DNA from: Streptomyces sp. Ru62
GTDB taxonomy: Bacteria; Actinomycetota; Actinomycetes; Streptomycetales; Streptomycetaceae
DNA length: 64,000 nucleotides
Assembly (NCBI RefSeq): GCF_002920615.1
Contig: NZ_PQSU01000033.1
Span: 1 to 64,000, forward strand
Direction: 5' to 3'
Part shown: positions 1-8,568 of the stretch, in pieces
Layout of the letters: every line of letters starts with the position of its first letter
How positions within the stretch are numbered: the first letter of the stretch is position 1
Translations under genes and position numbers: made by a program
Notes under the pieces: model-generated
Databases searched by the model: none
Told to the model about the DNA's origin: nothing
Seen by the model: only the letters and a program-made list of their open reading frames with translations

Positions 1-781
1 CCTCCGTGCCCACCTCACGGGCCACCCGGGTCACCTCGTCGGCGAACGCGGAGAGCTGGTCCACCATCGTGTTGATGGTGCTCTTCAGCTCCAGGATCTC
101 GCCCCGCGCGTCCACCGTGATCTTCTGCGACAGATCACCCTGCGCCACCGCGGTCGTCACCTGGGCCACGTTGCGCACCTGCGCCGTCAGGTTCCCGGCC
201 ATGAAATTGACCGAGTCCGTCAGGTCCCGCCAGACCCCGGCGACCCCGGGGACCTGGGCCTGTCCGCCGAGCCGGCCCTCGGTGCCCACCTCGCGGGCCA
301 CCCGGGTGACCTCGTCCGCGAACGCGGAGAGCTGGTCCACCATCGTGTTGACGGTTTCCTTCAGCTGGAGGATCTCGCCGCGTGCGGGCACGTCGATCTT
401 CTGGGACAGGTCGCCCTTGGCCACGGCGGTGGCGACCTGCGCGATGTCGCGCACCTGCGTGGTGAGGTTGCCCGCCATCGCGTTGACGGAGTCGGTGAGG
501 TCGGCCCAGGTGCCGGAGACGCCCGGCACCTGGGCCTGTCCGCCGAGGGTGCCCTCAGTGCCCACCTCGCGGGCCACCCGGGTGACTTCGGAGGTGAACA
601 CGGACAGCTGGTCGACCATGCCGTTGAAGACGGTGGCGATGTCGCCCATGAGCCCGGTCGAGTCGTCCGGCAGCCGGGTGCCGAAGTCCCCGTCGCGCAC
701 CGCGGTCAGTCCCGCGAGCAGCATTCTCAGTTCGTGGTCACCCGGGACAGCCTCGGTCGTCCCGGTCGCCTTGCCGGCCAT
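1..781 (-). CDS. HAMP-repeat sensor kinase, N-terminal part (cut by window edge)
   Basis: The reading frame starts at ATG 781 and runs off the left edge, giving about 260 residues. It is built of near-identical HAMP-type modules with a 92-residue (276-bp) period. Each carries versions of VDQLSAFADEVTRVAREVGTE, GDLSQKI and DLTDSVN.MAGNLT. This arrangement is typical of large actinobacterial multi-HAMP histidine kinases, in which a stack of HAMP domains precedes GAF, HisKA and HATPase domains. Those downstream domains would lie outside the window, so kinase activity is inferred. The first module is diverged and lacks a transmembrane segment, so the protein is probably cytoplasmic. The repeats make the DNA prone to recombination. 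The long rightward frame over this stretch is an antisense shadow. Confidence 0.85.
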   Translation of the reverse strand, partial: MAGKATGTTEAVPGDHELRMLLAGLTAVRDGDFGTRLPDDSTGLMGDIATVFNGMVDQLSVFTSEVTRVAREVGTEGTLGGQAQVPGVSGTWADLTDSVNAMAGNLTTQVRDIAQVATAVAKGDLSQKIDVPARGEILQLKETVNTMVDQLSAFADEVTRVAREVGTEGRLGGQAQVPGVAGVWRDLTDSVNFMAGNLTAQVRNVAQVTTAVAQGDLSQKITVDARGEILELKSTINTMVDQLSAFADEVTRVAREVGTE

Positions 782-1008
782 GCGCACCCTCGATCCGCTC
801 CCCAAGAGCCCCCGCGGCGAGGGCTCGGAACCGCGGCCGGGAGCACAGCGCGGCCCGGCCGGTGGTGTGTGCATTTCCGCAGTTCACGGATTTGCATGAT
901 GAGAAAAATACGCCGCAGGCTAACCCACCTTCGCGGGTGGGGACAAAGGAACCGGCCAACCTCCGGAAGCCGCCGATTTTCACTCAGGACAACAGGTGTG
1001 AGGTGCTG

Positions 1009-2724
1009 TCACCCGGGTACCCGAAGGAGTTTCGCCAAGGGATTGCGGGGGCCGCCGCGACCGGAATTCCGGGCGGCGTCCACGGCCACCGCCCAGTCCG
1101 GCGGGGTCTCGCCGTCCACCACGAACTCCAGCAGCACCGGCCCGCGCCCGGCGAGTACGTCGGCCCACACGGACCCGACGAACCGCGGGCGGTCGCAGCG
1201 GACGGCGGGCAGCCCGGCCAGGCGGGCCAGCTCGGCGTACGGCAGTGCGGGGACCTCGGCGGAGGGCGGCACCAGCGGGTCGCCGTCGGCGGCGCGGCGC
1301 TGCCAGGTGAGCCGGTTCAGGTCGCCGTTGTTGAAGACGCAGAACACCAGCGGCGGCAGCTTTGCCAGCCGGTCCAGATGACGGCGGACCGTGATCAGTT
1401 CGTTGAGGCCGCCGCTCTGGAAGGCACCGTCACCGACGAGGGCGATCACCGGCCGGTCGGGGGCGGCGAACCGGGCGGCGACGGCGTAGGGGACCGCCGC
1501 GCCGGGCAGGCCGAGCTGTCCGGACAACAGTGAGCGCATGCCGTCGCGCAACCTCAGGTGGCGCGTCCACCAGTCCAGCGCCGTTCCCGAGTCGGTGACG
1601 ACGACGGACCGGTCGGGCAGCCGCCCGGACAGCTCCGCGACGACCGACCGCGGGTTCACGGACGTACCGAAGTAGCGGCTCGACCTGGCCTCTCCTTCGG
1701 CCCGCCAGTCCCGCACCAGCCGTTCCACCCGGGTGCGCCGGCCGCGCCGAGGGGCCCGGCGCAGCAGCGGGAGCACCGCTTCCAGACAGGCCGCGGCATC
1801 GCCGTTCACGCGGACGGCCGCCACGTCGCCGCCGAGGGGGCAGTCGCCCGGCTCCCGGTCCACCGTGACGATGCGGCACCCGTGGGGACCGGGCAGCAGG
1901 GCCGGGTCCAGATCCTCGGCACCGACGAGCAGGAGCGTGTCGCACTCCCGCAGCAGCGCCGCGGCCGCCTCGCTGCCGAGCGGACCCGCCACGCCGGTGA
2001 GGTACGGCAGGTCGTCCGGGAGTGCGTCCCGGGCCAGGGCCGTGGTCGCGACGCCGGCGCCGAGGAGCTGCGCCACACGGGAAGCGGTTCCGCCGGCCGC
2101 CCGGCCGGCGTTGCCGAGGACGATCGCGAGCCTGCCGGCGCCGGAGAGGGCCTCCGCGGCGCGGCGGACGTCGTCGGCCGCGGGCTGCCGGGCCTGCGGC
2201 GCCGGCGTGACGGAGCCGTCCTCGCCGGGAGGTTCCCCGGGCACGTCCGCCGCGAGGACCCCACGGGGCACGACGAGGCTCGCCACGCCACGGTCGGTGA
2301 CCGCGGCCAGGGCTGCCCGCCGCAGGGCGTCACCCGCGAGCTCTGGGGCGGACACCTCCTCGCAGTACACGGAGACCTCCGCCAGATGGCGCACCGCCCG
2401 GCTGCCGGGGCCCCGCGGCGCCGGGTCCGCCCCCACGAGGGCCAGGACCGGCGCCCGGTCGGCCGCCGCGTCGTACAGTCCGGCCAGCAGCCGCAGCACC
2501 CCCGTCCCGGAGGCGGCACAGCAGCCGAGGCCGCCGGTGAGCTTGGCCTGCGCACAGGCCATGAGCGCGGCCGACTCCTCGCCGCGCGCCTGTACGAAGC
2601 CGGGGGCCGCGGGCGCGCCGCGCAGGGCGCCGATCAGCGGGTCCACCGCGAGTCCCGGGGTTCCGTACACCCGGTCCACCCCCAGGTGCCGCAGCCGGGC
2701 GGCGACCAGCTCGGACACGTTCAC
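1009..2724 (-). CDS. Thiamine-diphosphate-dependent enzyme (acetolactate synthase / pyruvate oxidase-like)
   Basis: This 571-residue protein has the three-domain layout of the acetolactate synthase/PoxB family: an N-terminal PYR domain with the RGEE glutamate region, a middle domain, and a C-terminal PP domain. The ThDP-Mg signature GDG (431-433) is followed by NN (465-466), the usual spacing of about 30. I placed the start at GTG 2724, eight bases after a perfect AAGGAGG. GTG 2727 is equally possible. The frame continues upstream without homology. It is divergent from the cytochrome b operon, with 190 bases between the starts. The substrate is unknown. An oxidase feeding electrons to the membrane, as PoxB does, would fit the neighbourhood but is only inference. 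Confidence 0.85.
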   Translation of the reverse strand: MNVSELVAARLRHLGVDRVYGTPGLAVDPLIGALRGAPAAPGFVQARGEESAALMACAQAKLTGGLGCCAASGTGVLRLLAGLYDAAADRAPVLALVGADPAPRGPGSRAVRHLAEVSVYCEEVSAPELAGDALRRAALAAVTDRGVASLVVPRGVLAADVPGEPPGEDGSVTPAPQARQPAADDVRRAAEALSGAGRLAIVLGNAGRAAGGTASRVAQLLGAGVATTALARDALPDDLPYLTGVAGPLGSEAAAALLRECDTLLLVGAEDLDPALLPGPHGCRIVTVDREPGDCPLGGDVAAVRVNGDAAACLEAVLPLLRRAPRRGRRTRVERLVRDWRAEGEARSSRYFGTSVNPRSVVAELSGRLPDRSVVVTDSGTALDWWTRHLRLRDGMRSLLSGQLGLPGAAVPYAVAARFAAPDRPVIALVGDGAFQSGGLNELITVRRHLDRLAKLPPLVFCVFNNGDLNRLTWQRRAADGDPLVPPSAEVPALPYAELARLAGLPAVRCDRPRFVGSVWADVLAGRGPVLLEFVVDGETPPDWAVAVDAARNSGRGGPRNPLAKLLRVPG

Positions 2725-2914
2725 CACGAAGGCCTCCTTGCAGCACGGCGCCCCACTCGTCCGGCCACCGGGTAGCCGCGCGCCGTCCCGCGCAAACGAG
2801 GCCGTGCACGCCGGCCGGACCGTTTCGGGCGAGCGGAGCGGGGGCACCCGTGCCAGGCTCGGAGCAGAGCACCGGGAGTGAGGGTTCCAGCACGGGGCGG
2901 AGGGCGAGCACGCG

Positions 2915-4552
2915 GTGGCGGTGTCCGAGGAGCGGCCGGCCCGGCGGGTGGGGCGGGGCGAGCGGTTGGCGACCGCGCTGGACCGGCGGCTGCCGGTCGC
3001 GTCCGCCGGCAAGGAGTTCCTGCGCAAGGCGTTCCCCGACCACTGGTCGTTCCTGCTGGGCGAACTGGCGCTGTACAGCCTGGTCCTGCTGGTGCTGACG
3101 GGCGTGTGGCTGACGTTCTTCTTCCACCCCGGCATGACGGAACGGCCGTACACCGGCTCCTACCTGCCGTTGCGCGGCACCCTCACCAGCGAGGCGTACG
3201 CGTCGGTGCTGCACATCAGCTTCGACGTGCGCGGGGGACTGCTGATCCGGCAGCTGCACCACTGGGCGGCGCTGGTGTTCGTCGCGGCGATCGGCGTCCA
3301 CCTGCTGCGGATCTTCTTCACCGGGGCGTTCCGGCGGCCCCGGGAGGTGAACTGGACCATCGGGGTGACGCTGTTCCTGCTCTCCCTGCTGGAGGGGTTC
3401 TGCGGCTACTCGCTCCCCGACGACCTGCTGTCCGGCACCGGTCTGCGCACCTCGCAGGGCATCGTGCTGTCGATCCCCGTCATCGGCACGTACCTGTCGT
3501 TCTTCATCTTCGGCGGCCAGTTCCCCGGGCACGAGATCATCCCCCGGCTCTACGTGACCCACATCCTGCTGGTGCCCGGCCTGCTGCTGGCGCTCGTCGC
3601 GGCGCACCTGACGTTCGTCGTGTACCACAAGCACACCCAGTGGGCGAAGCCCGGCCGCACCAACCGCAATGCGATCGGCAAGCCCCTGGTGCCGCAGTAC
3701 ACGGCGAAGTCCATGGGCCTGTTCTTCATCCTGGCGGGTGTGCTGGCGGCGATGGCGGCGCTGTTCCAGATCAACCCGGAGTGGAGTTTCGGCCCGTACC
3801 GCGCCGACCACGTCTCGCTGGACGCCCAGCCCGACTGGTACGTGGGCTATCTGGAGGGCGCGCTGCGGCTGATGCCGGGCTGGGAGACGGACTTCGCCGG
3901 GCACACGATCGTGTGGGACGTGCTCCTGCCGGGCGTGCTGCTGCCGGCGGTGCTCTTCCTGGTCCTGTACGCCTATCCGTTCTTCGAGCGCTGGCTCACC
4001 GGCCCGCGGCCCGAGCAGCACCTGTGCGACCGGCCGCGCAACCAGCCCACGCGGACCGCCCTGGGCGCGGCCGCCGTGTCCGGGTACGCGGTGCTGCTGC
4101 TGGCGGGCGGGCAGGACGTGCTGGCGTACCTGTTCAACCTGCCGGTGGAGCTCCTGACCCGGATGCTGCGGACCGGGCTGTTCGTGGTGCCCTTCCTGAC
4201 CTACCACCTCACCAAGCGGGCCTGCCTGGGGCTGCAGGCCGCCGACCGCAGGCGGATCCTGGACGGTGGGACGACCGGCGAGGTGCGGCGCACGGCCGGC
4301 GGCGGCTACGAGGAGGCGCACACGCTGCTGTCCCGCGAGGAGGCCTACCGCATCCTCGTGCGGGACACACCCCGGCCGCGCGCCGAGGGCACGGAGGCCT
4401 GGCGCTGGTTCCACCGGCACCGGCTGCGCAACGCCCTCAGCCGCTGGTACTTCGGCAAGAGCGTGGAGATGCCGGCCACCGCCTGGGAGAAGCGCCGGAT
4501 CGAGGTCGTACGGGCCGCGCCGGGCGAGGCAACCGGACAGGGGGACGAGTGA
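2915..4552 (+). CDS. QcrB-like cytochrome b subunit (orphan paralogue)
   Basis: This 545-residue integral membrane protein is related to the cytochrome b subunit of the actinobacterial bc1 complex. Two His pairs can hold the two b hemes: H115/H129 (spacing 14) and H216/H231 (spacing 15). The Qo-site motif appears as PDWY at 306-309. About eight to nine hydrophobic segments are visible, plus a long charged C-terminal tail. GTG 2915 follows GGAGGG by ten bases; GTG 2921 is an alternative. No Rieske (qcrA) or cytochrome c (qcrC) gene is nearby. It is instead followed 18 bases later by an FeS subunit and an NrfD protein, so it probably serves another quinone-linked complex rather than complex III. 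Confidence 0.85.
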   Translation: MAVSEERPARRVGRGERLATALDRRLPVASAGKEFLRKAFPDHWSFLLGELALYSLVLLVLTGVWLTFFFHPGMTERPYTGSYLPLRGTLTSEAYASVLHISFDVRGGLLIRQLHHWAALVFVAAIGVHLLRIFFTGAFRRPREVNWTIGVTLFLLSLLEGFCGYSLPDDLLSGTGLRTSQGIVLSIPVIGTYLSFFIFGGQFPGHEIIPRLYVTHILLVPGLLLALVAAHLTFVVYHKHTQWAKPGRTNRNAIGKPLVPQYTAKSMGLFFILAGVLAAMAALFQINPEWSFGPYRADHVSLDAQPDWYVGYLEGALRLMPGWETDFAGHTIVWDVLLPGVLLPAVLFLVLYAYPFFERWLTGPRPEQHLCDRPRNQPTRTALGAAAVSGYAVLLLAGGQDVLAYLFNLPVELLTRMLRTGLFVVPFLTYHLTKRACLGLQAADRRRILDGGTTGEVRRTAGGGYEEAHTLLSREEAYRILVRDTPRPRAEGTEAWRWFHRHRLRNALSRWYFGKSVEMPATAWEKRRIEVVRAAPGEATGQGDE

Positions 4553-4570
4553 GGAGCGAGGAGGCACCGC

Positions 4571-5605
4571 ATGAGCGACGGCGCTGAGGGCCACGGGAAC
4601 CTCCTGTACGGGCCGCAGCCGGACGTGGCCGGCGCGGCCGGTTATCGGGACGCCCCGCCGCGGATGGGCTTCTTCACCGACACCTCGGTGTGCATCGGCT
4701 GCAAGGCCTGCGAGGTGGCGTGCAAGGAGTGGAACGCCGTCCCGGAGGACGGGCTCCTGCTGACCGGCATGTCCTACGACAACACGCAGGGCCTCGGCGC
4801 CGACACCTGGCGGCACGTGGCCTTCATCGAGCAGCGCAAGCCGCTCGCCGGGCAGGAACCGGGGGTCGCGCACGACGACCCCGGCGACCACGACACCGTC
4901 GACGTCTTCGCCGCCGCGTCCCGGCTCGGCACCGACGCCGCTTCCCCGGGGCCCGGCGCCACCGCTCCCCCGCCGGACCGGGCTCCCGGCGGCGCGCCCG
5001 CCGGGGAGATCTCGCCCGTCTCCCCCGACGGTCGGACGGAGTTGCGCTGGCTGATGTCGTCCGACGTGTGCAAGCACTGCACGCACGCCGCCTGCCTGGA
5101 CGTGTGCCCCACGGGTTCGCTGTTCCGCACCGAGTTCGGCACGGTCGTCGTCCAGGAGGACATCTGCAACGGCTGCGGATACTGCGTGCCCGCCTGCCCG
5201 TACGGCGTGATCGACCAGCGCAAGGACGACGGCCGGGTGTGGAAGTGCACGCTGTGCTACGACCGGCTCGGCGTCGGCATGGAGCCGGCCTGCGCGAAAT
5301 CGTGCCCGACGGACTCGATCCAGTTCGGCCCGCTGGAGGAGCTGCGGGAGCGCGCGCAGGCCCGGGTGGCGCAGCTGCACGCGGCCGGCGTCACCGACGC
5401 CCGCCTGTACGGCGAGAGCCCGGACGACGGGGTCGGCGGCGACGGCGCCTTCTTCCTGCTGCTGGACGAGCCGGAGGTGTACGGCCTGCCACCGGACCCG
5501 GTGGTCACCACCCGGGACCTGCCCGACATGTGGCGGCACGCGGCGCTGGCCGCCGTCTCGCTGATCGCACTCGCCGCCGGCAGCTTCGTACGGAGGCCGC
5601 GATGA
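4571..5605 (+). CDS. Four-cluster ferredoxin-like electron transfer subunit (FdhB/FdnH type)
   Basis: The 344-residue protein has four Cys quartets: CIGCKACEVAC (from C41), CKHCTHAACLDVC, CNGCGYCVPAC and CTLC...CAKSC. This is the pattern of formate dehydrogenase and molybdoenzyme beta subunits that carry four [4Fe-4S] clusters. A Pro/Ala/Gly-rich insertion of about 60 residues separates the first and second quartets. A single hydrophobic helix near the C-terminus (DMWRHAALAAVSLIALAAG) resembles the membrane anchor of FdnH. ATG 4571 follows GAGGAGG. The stop overlaps the next start as ATGA. It probably passes electrons from the selenoprotein FdhA, encoded 5.5 kb away, to the NrfD or cytochrome b subunit. 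Confidence 0.88.
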   Translation: MSDGAEGHGNLLYGPQPDVAGAAGYRDAPPRMGFFTDTSVCIGCKACEVACKEWNAVPEDGLLLTGMSYDNTQGLGADTWRHVAFIEQRKPLAGQEPGVAHDDPGDHDTVDVFAAASRLGTDAASPGPGATAPPPDRAPGGAPAGEISPVSPDGRTELRWLMSSDVCKHCTHAACLDVCPTGSLFRTEFGTVVVQEDICNGCGYCVPACPYGVIDQRKDDGRVWKCTLCYDRLGVGMEPACAKSCPTDSIQFGPLEELRERAQARVAQLHAAGVTDARLYGESPDDGVGGDGAFFLLLDEPEVYGLPPDPVVTTRDLPDMWRHAALAAVSLIALAAGSFVRRPR

Positions 5606-6621
5606 GCGAATCCGATGTGACACGGGACGGTGTGCGGCAGGCGCGGCCCGACCGGGAGGCGCCGACGGGGGTGCACGCGGGGCGCCGCCGGCGCCGGCGC
5701 GGTCGGGGCGAGCAGCCGATGGTGCCGGACGCCGAGTTCTCGTCGTACTACGGCAGGCCCGTCCTCAACAAGCCGACCTGGAAGCCGCTGGACATCGCCG
5801 GGTATCTGTACCTGGGCGGGCTGGCGGGAGCCTCCTCCCTGCTGGCGGCGGGTGCCGGGGCCACCGGTCGGCCGGGACTCGGCCGGGTGGCCAAGCTGGG
5901 CTCGGCCGGCGCCATCACGCTGTCGCTGGCGGCACTGGTGCACGACCTGGGGCGCCCGGCCCGGTTCCTGAACATGCTCCGGGTGTTCAAGCCGACCTCG
6001 CCGATGAGCGTCGGCTCCTGGATCCTGAGCGGGTACGCGCCGCTGACGCTGGCGGCGGCGGCGACCGAGGTGGCGGGCAGGTACCGGATGGTGGGCACTG
6101 CCGCCACGGCGGGAGCCGCCGTTCTCGGGCCGGCCGTGGCGACGTACACCGCGGTGCTGCTCTCCGACACGGCGGTGCCGTCCTGGCACGAGGGCTACCG
6201 GCAGCTGCCGTTCGTGTTCGCGGGGTCGGCGGCCACGTCGGCCGCCGGCCTCGCCCTGGTCGCGGCGCCCACCGCCCAGGCCGGGCCGGCACGGCGGATG
6301 GCGGCGCTGGGCGCCGTGCTGGAACTGGGCGCCTTCCAGATGATGAAGCGGCGGATGGGGCTGGCCTCGGAGCCCTTCGAGCGGGGAAAGCCGCATCGGC
6401 TGCTGCGTGCCTCGGAGGCCCTGACGGCGGGCGGAGCCGCGCTGGCGCTGCTCTCGGCCCGGGTGCGGGACCGCCGACTTGCCGTTGCGGCGGGAGCGGC
6501 CCTCCTCACCGGTTCGGCGGCGCTGCGCTTCGGCGTCTTCCACGCCGGGGTGGCCTCCGCGGAGGATCCCCGCTACACGATCGTCCCGCAGCGGGAGAGG
6601 CTCCGGGCTCGGGAGGGCTGA
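5602..6621 (+). CDS. nrfD: NrfD/PsrC-type membrane quinone-interacting subunit
   Basis: This 339-residue protein has a basic, Arg-rich N-terminus (about 45 residues) followed by about eight hydrophobic helices, as in NrfD/PsrC anchors of molybdopterin and FeS complexes. The segment HDLGRPARFLNMLRVFKPTS matches the conserved loop of this family, and SVGSWIL follows it. Such subunits exchange electrons with menaquinone and do not bind heme. It is translationally coupled to the FeS gene by a four-base ATGA overlap. The three genes qcrB-like, FeS and nrfD form one rightward operon ending here. The long basic N-terminus is longer than in typical NrfD. Confidence 0.88.
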   Translation: MSESDVTRDGVRQARPDREAPTGVHAGRRRRRRGRGEQPMVPDAEFSSYYGRPVLNKPTWKPLDIAGYLYLGGLAGASSLLAAGAGATGRPGLGRVAKLGSAGAITLSLAALVHDLGRPARFLNMLRVFKPTSPMSVGSWILSGYAPLTLAAAATEVAGRYRMVGTAATAGAAVLGPAVATYTAVLLSDTAVPSWHEGYRQLPFVFAGSAATSAAGLALVAAPTAQAGPARRMAALGAVLELGAFQMMKRRMGLASEPFERGKPHRLLRASEALTAGGAALALLSARVRDRRLAVAAGAALLTGSAALRFGVFHAGVASAEDPRYTIVPQRERLRAREG

Positions 6622-6974
6622 GGCGTGCCGGGTGCGGCGCGCGGTCACGGCCCCGCATCCGGCACACACGCGCCGACGGCCCACCGGGGCCGCGCCGCCG
6701 ATCCGCCACGGGGTCCGGCCGCCAACGGCCCGCCGAACGCTCCGCCCGACGCCACCGCACCCCCGGTGGGGTGCCGGACCCGCTGACCGACAGCCGGCCG
6801 CGCCGCAACGGCCTGCCGAACGCTCCGCCGGACGATCAGCGGCATCCCGCAGCGAGCCCGACCGACGACGTCCCGCCCGGCATGATCATCGGCAACCCAC
6901 CGCCCTGCCGCCGGCCCTGGGCCGGGTGGGCCCCGCCGCTCATGCCCTGCGCCGCGGGCTCCGGCGCGGGAGCC
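6622..6974. other. Intergenic region between convergent operons, with hairpin and short repeat
   Basis: I see no convincing gene in these 353 bases. A hairpin at 6757-6774 has a 7-bp stem (GCACCCC/GGGGTGC) with a CGGT loop and may help end transcription of the nrfD operon or the opposing oxidase operon. A near-repeat built on the core GCCGAACGCTCCGCC occurs at about 6733 and 6811. Confidence 0.5.
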
Positions 6975-7688
6975 CTAGCCGATGTCCTCGGCGTCGATCA
7001 GCTGCCCCTCGGCACCGAGCCGTCCGGCGAGGTCGGGCAGGCTGGTCGCCTCGATGGCCGCGGGGAGCTGGGAGGCCGGGTAGGGCCGGGGGGAGCGGCG
7101 CAGCCAGGCCGTGGCGAGGCCGGCCCGGGCCGCGCCGTCGATGTCCCAGGGGTGCACCGACACCAGCACCACCTCGTCGGCCGGCACACCCGCGGCCTCC
7201 ACGGCATGGGCGTACGCCTCTCGGGCGGGTTTCCAGCGGCCCACCGCCTCCACGTCGAGGTGCGTCTCGAAACAGGCGGTCAGTCCTTCCCGGTCGACAA
7301 CGGCGCGGGTGGTGCCGGCGGAGCCGTTGGTCAGGGTCACGAGGCGGTACCCGGCGGCGCGCAGGGCCCGGACGCCGTCGGGGACGTCCGGGTGGAGGGG
7401 CAGCCGGGGCAGCGCGGCGAGGATGTGGTCCGCCGCCGCCTCGGGGTCGGCCACCCCCGGCGCCGAGGCCGCGAGCGTCCGCAGCACGTCGCGGGCCACG
7501 TCACCGAAGGAGGCGTGGCCCCCGGCCAGGCTCAGGGCGATCCCGTCCCGCAGCACACCGGCGAACCAGGCCGGGAGCGACTGCTCCGGCAGCCCGGTCT
7601 CCGCCATCCGGGCCGCGAGCGGGGACAGGTCGATGAGCGTCTCGTTGACGTCGAACACGAGGACGCGGGGACGTCCGTCACCGGGCAA
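6975..7688 (-). CDS. HAD-superfamily hydrolase, haloacid dehalogenase type II-like
   Basis: The 237-residue protein has HAD motif I as FDVNETL (nucleophile Asp in DxN), motif II as TLTNGS, motif III Lys in GRWKPAREAY, and a motif IV region HPWDIDGA. This is the layout of the L-2-haloacid dehalogenase subfamily. The actual substrate is unknown, and many such proteins are phosphatases. The start is TTG 7688, preceded by GGAGG at nine bases and overlapping the upstream gene by 11 bases; no alternative start lies before motif I. It is the last gene of the cytochrome oxidase operon, which is unusual for a soluble hydrolase. Confidence 0.85.
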   Translation of the reverse strand: MPGDGRPRVLVFDVNETLIDLSPLAARMAETGLPEQSLPAWFAGVLRDGIALSLAGGHASFGDVARDVLRTLAASAPGVADPEAAADHILAALPRLPLHPDVPDGVRALRAAGYRLVTLTNGSAGTTRAVVDREGLTACFETHLDVEAVGRWKPAREAYAHAVEAAGVPADEVVLVSVHPWDIDGAARAGLATAWLRRSPRPYPASQLPAAIEATSLPDLAGRLGAEGQLIDAEDIG

Positions 7689-8202
7689 CGGTGTCGCCTC
7701 CTTCCAGGTGGGCGGCCGGGTCGGTCAGGGCCTCGCGTTCCTCGCGGTTCACCCACGACCAGGTGACCGCCGCGGCCGCGACGCCGACCGGCAGCATGCC
7801 GACGATCATGGCGAGCCCGGCCGCGGTGCGGCCGGCGGCGACCATGCCGACCGCCGGGAGGTCGAGCAAGGGCGCGGCGAGGAACAGGTACACACAGCGG
7901 CCCGGGTCGTCCAGCCGGTGCCGGGTGCGCGCGACGGCCGGCAGCCAGAACAGGACCGCGGTCGCGAGCAGGACGGGTTCGGTGGCCCGCGCTCCGCCGG
8001 GCGGTGCGATGCCCGCCGCGTCGCCGAGGACGGCCCAGGCGTGCGTGAGGACCAGCAGGGGCAGGGCCACTGCGGCGGGCACGCTGATCCGCTCCCAGAG
8101 CGGGGAGTGCCGCAGGCACCGGACGGCAACTGGGACCACCGCGGCGACGAGGACGGCGGACCAGGTCATCGCCGCCACGGACGCGTGCGCCTGGTGCTGC
8201 AT
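7678..8202 (-). CDS. Small integral membrane protein of the oxidase operon
   Basis: This 174-residue protein has about five hydrophobic helices and two conserved-looking His-containing segments (QHQAHASVAAMTW near the start and LLVLTHAWAVLG). I do not recognise a family with confidence. Its length and topology are loosely like cytochrome oxidase assembly or accessory proteins such as CtaG, but it is shorter. ATG 8202 follows GTGAGGCGCC, six bases after the stop of the preceding gene. It lies fourth in a tightly packed operon after oxidase subunits II and I, so a role in assembly or stability of that oxidase is a reasonable guess. Confidence 0.7.
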   Translation of the reverse strand: MQHQAHASVAAMTWSAVLVAAVVPVAVRCLRHSPLWERISVPAAVALPLLVLTHAWAVLGDAAGIAPPGGARATEPVLLATAVLFWLPAVARTRHRLDDPGRCVYLFLAAPLLDLPAVGMVAAGRTAAGLAMIVGMLPVGVAAAAVTWSWVNREEREALTDPAAHLEGGDTVAR

Positions 8203-8208
8203 GGCGCC

Positions 8209-8568
8209 TCACTTCTCCCGCGCCGTCGTGCCGCGCACCGCGAGGGCGACGGACAGCATCAGCAGCGGCACGGCCACGACGAGCAGCCAGTAGCCGTAGA
8301 TCAGGCAGAGCCCGACCAGCAGCAGGCCGATCGCGCCGGGGAGCACGCCGCCCGCGCCTCTGTCGGGCACCCGGTAGCGGACGTGCTGGTCGGTCCGCGC
8401 GCGGGAGGACGCGAGGACGGCGAGGGCGAACAGTTCCAGGACGAGGACGACGCCGCCCCACAGCCAGTACGTCATCACGTTCTCGCGGTAGACCGCCAGC
8501 ACGACGAGGAGCAGGCCGTTCAGCGCACCCCAGCCGGCGACCAGTACGGCGGTCAGGTGCCGTTTCAC
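8209..8568 (-). CDS. Small membrane protein following oxidase subunit I (subunit IV-like)
   Basis: The gene encodes 119 residues with three to four hydrophobic helices and a charged loop around residues 53-68. GTG 8568 overlaps the ctaD stop as GTGA and is preceded by AGGAGGGGG. Position and size are like the small subunit IV (CtaF) of actinobacterial cytochrome c oxidases, but I see no signature that proves it. It was chosen over longer in-frame extensions because those run antisense-like through ctaD with no hydrophobic pattern. Confidence 0.72.
   Translation of the reverse strand: MKRHLTAVLVAGWGALNGLLLVVLAVYRENVMTYWLWGGVVLVLELFALAVLASSRARTDQHVRYRVPDRGAGGVLPGAIGLLLVGLCLIYGYWLLVVAVPLLMLSVALAVRGTTAREK

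Noticed and set aside
6..899. Long rightward open frame over the HAMP repeats
   Set aside because: It is the antisense of a clear leftward HAMP-repeat protein; the repeats and G/C bias keep the other strand open.
2330..5623. 1097-residue leftward frame across cytochrome b and FeS genes
   Set aside because: Its composition (His/Arg/Gln-rich, no domains) is that of an antisense shadow of three well-recognised rightward genes.
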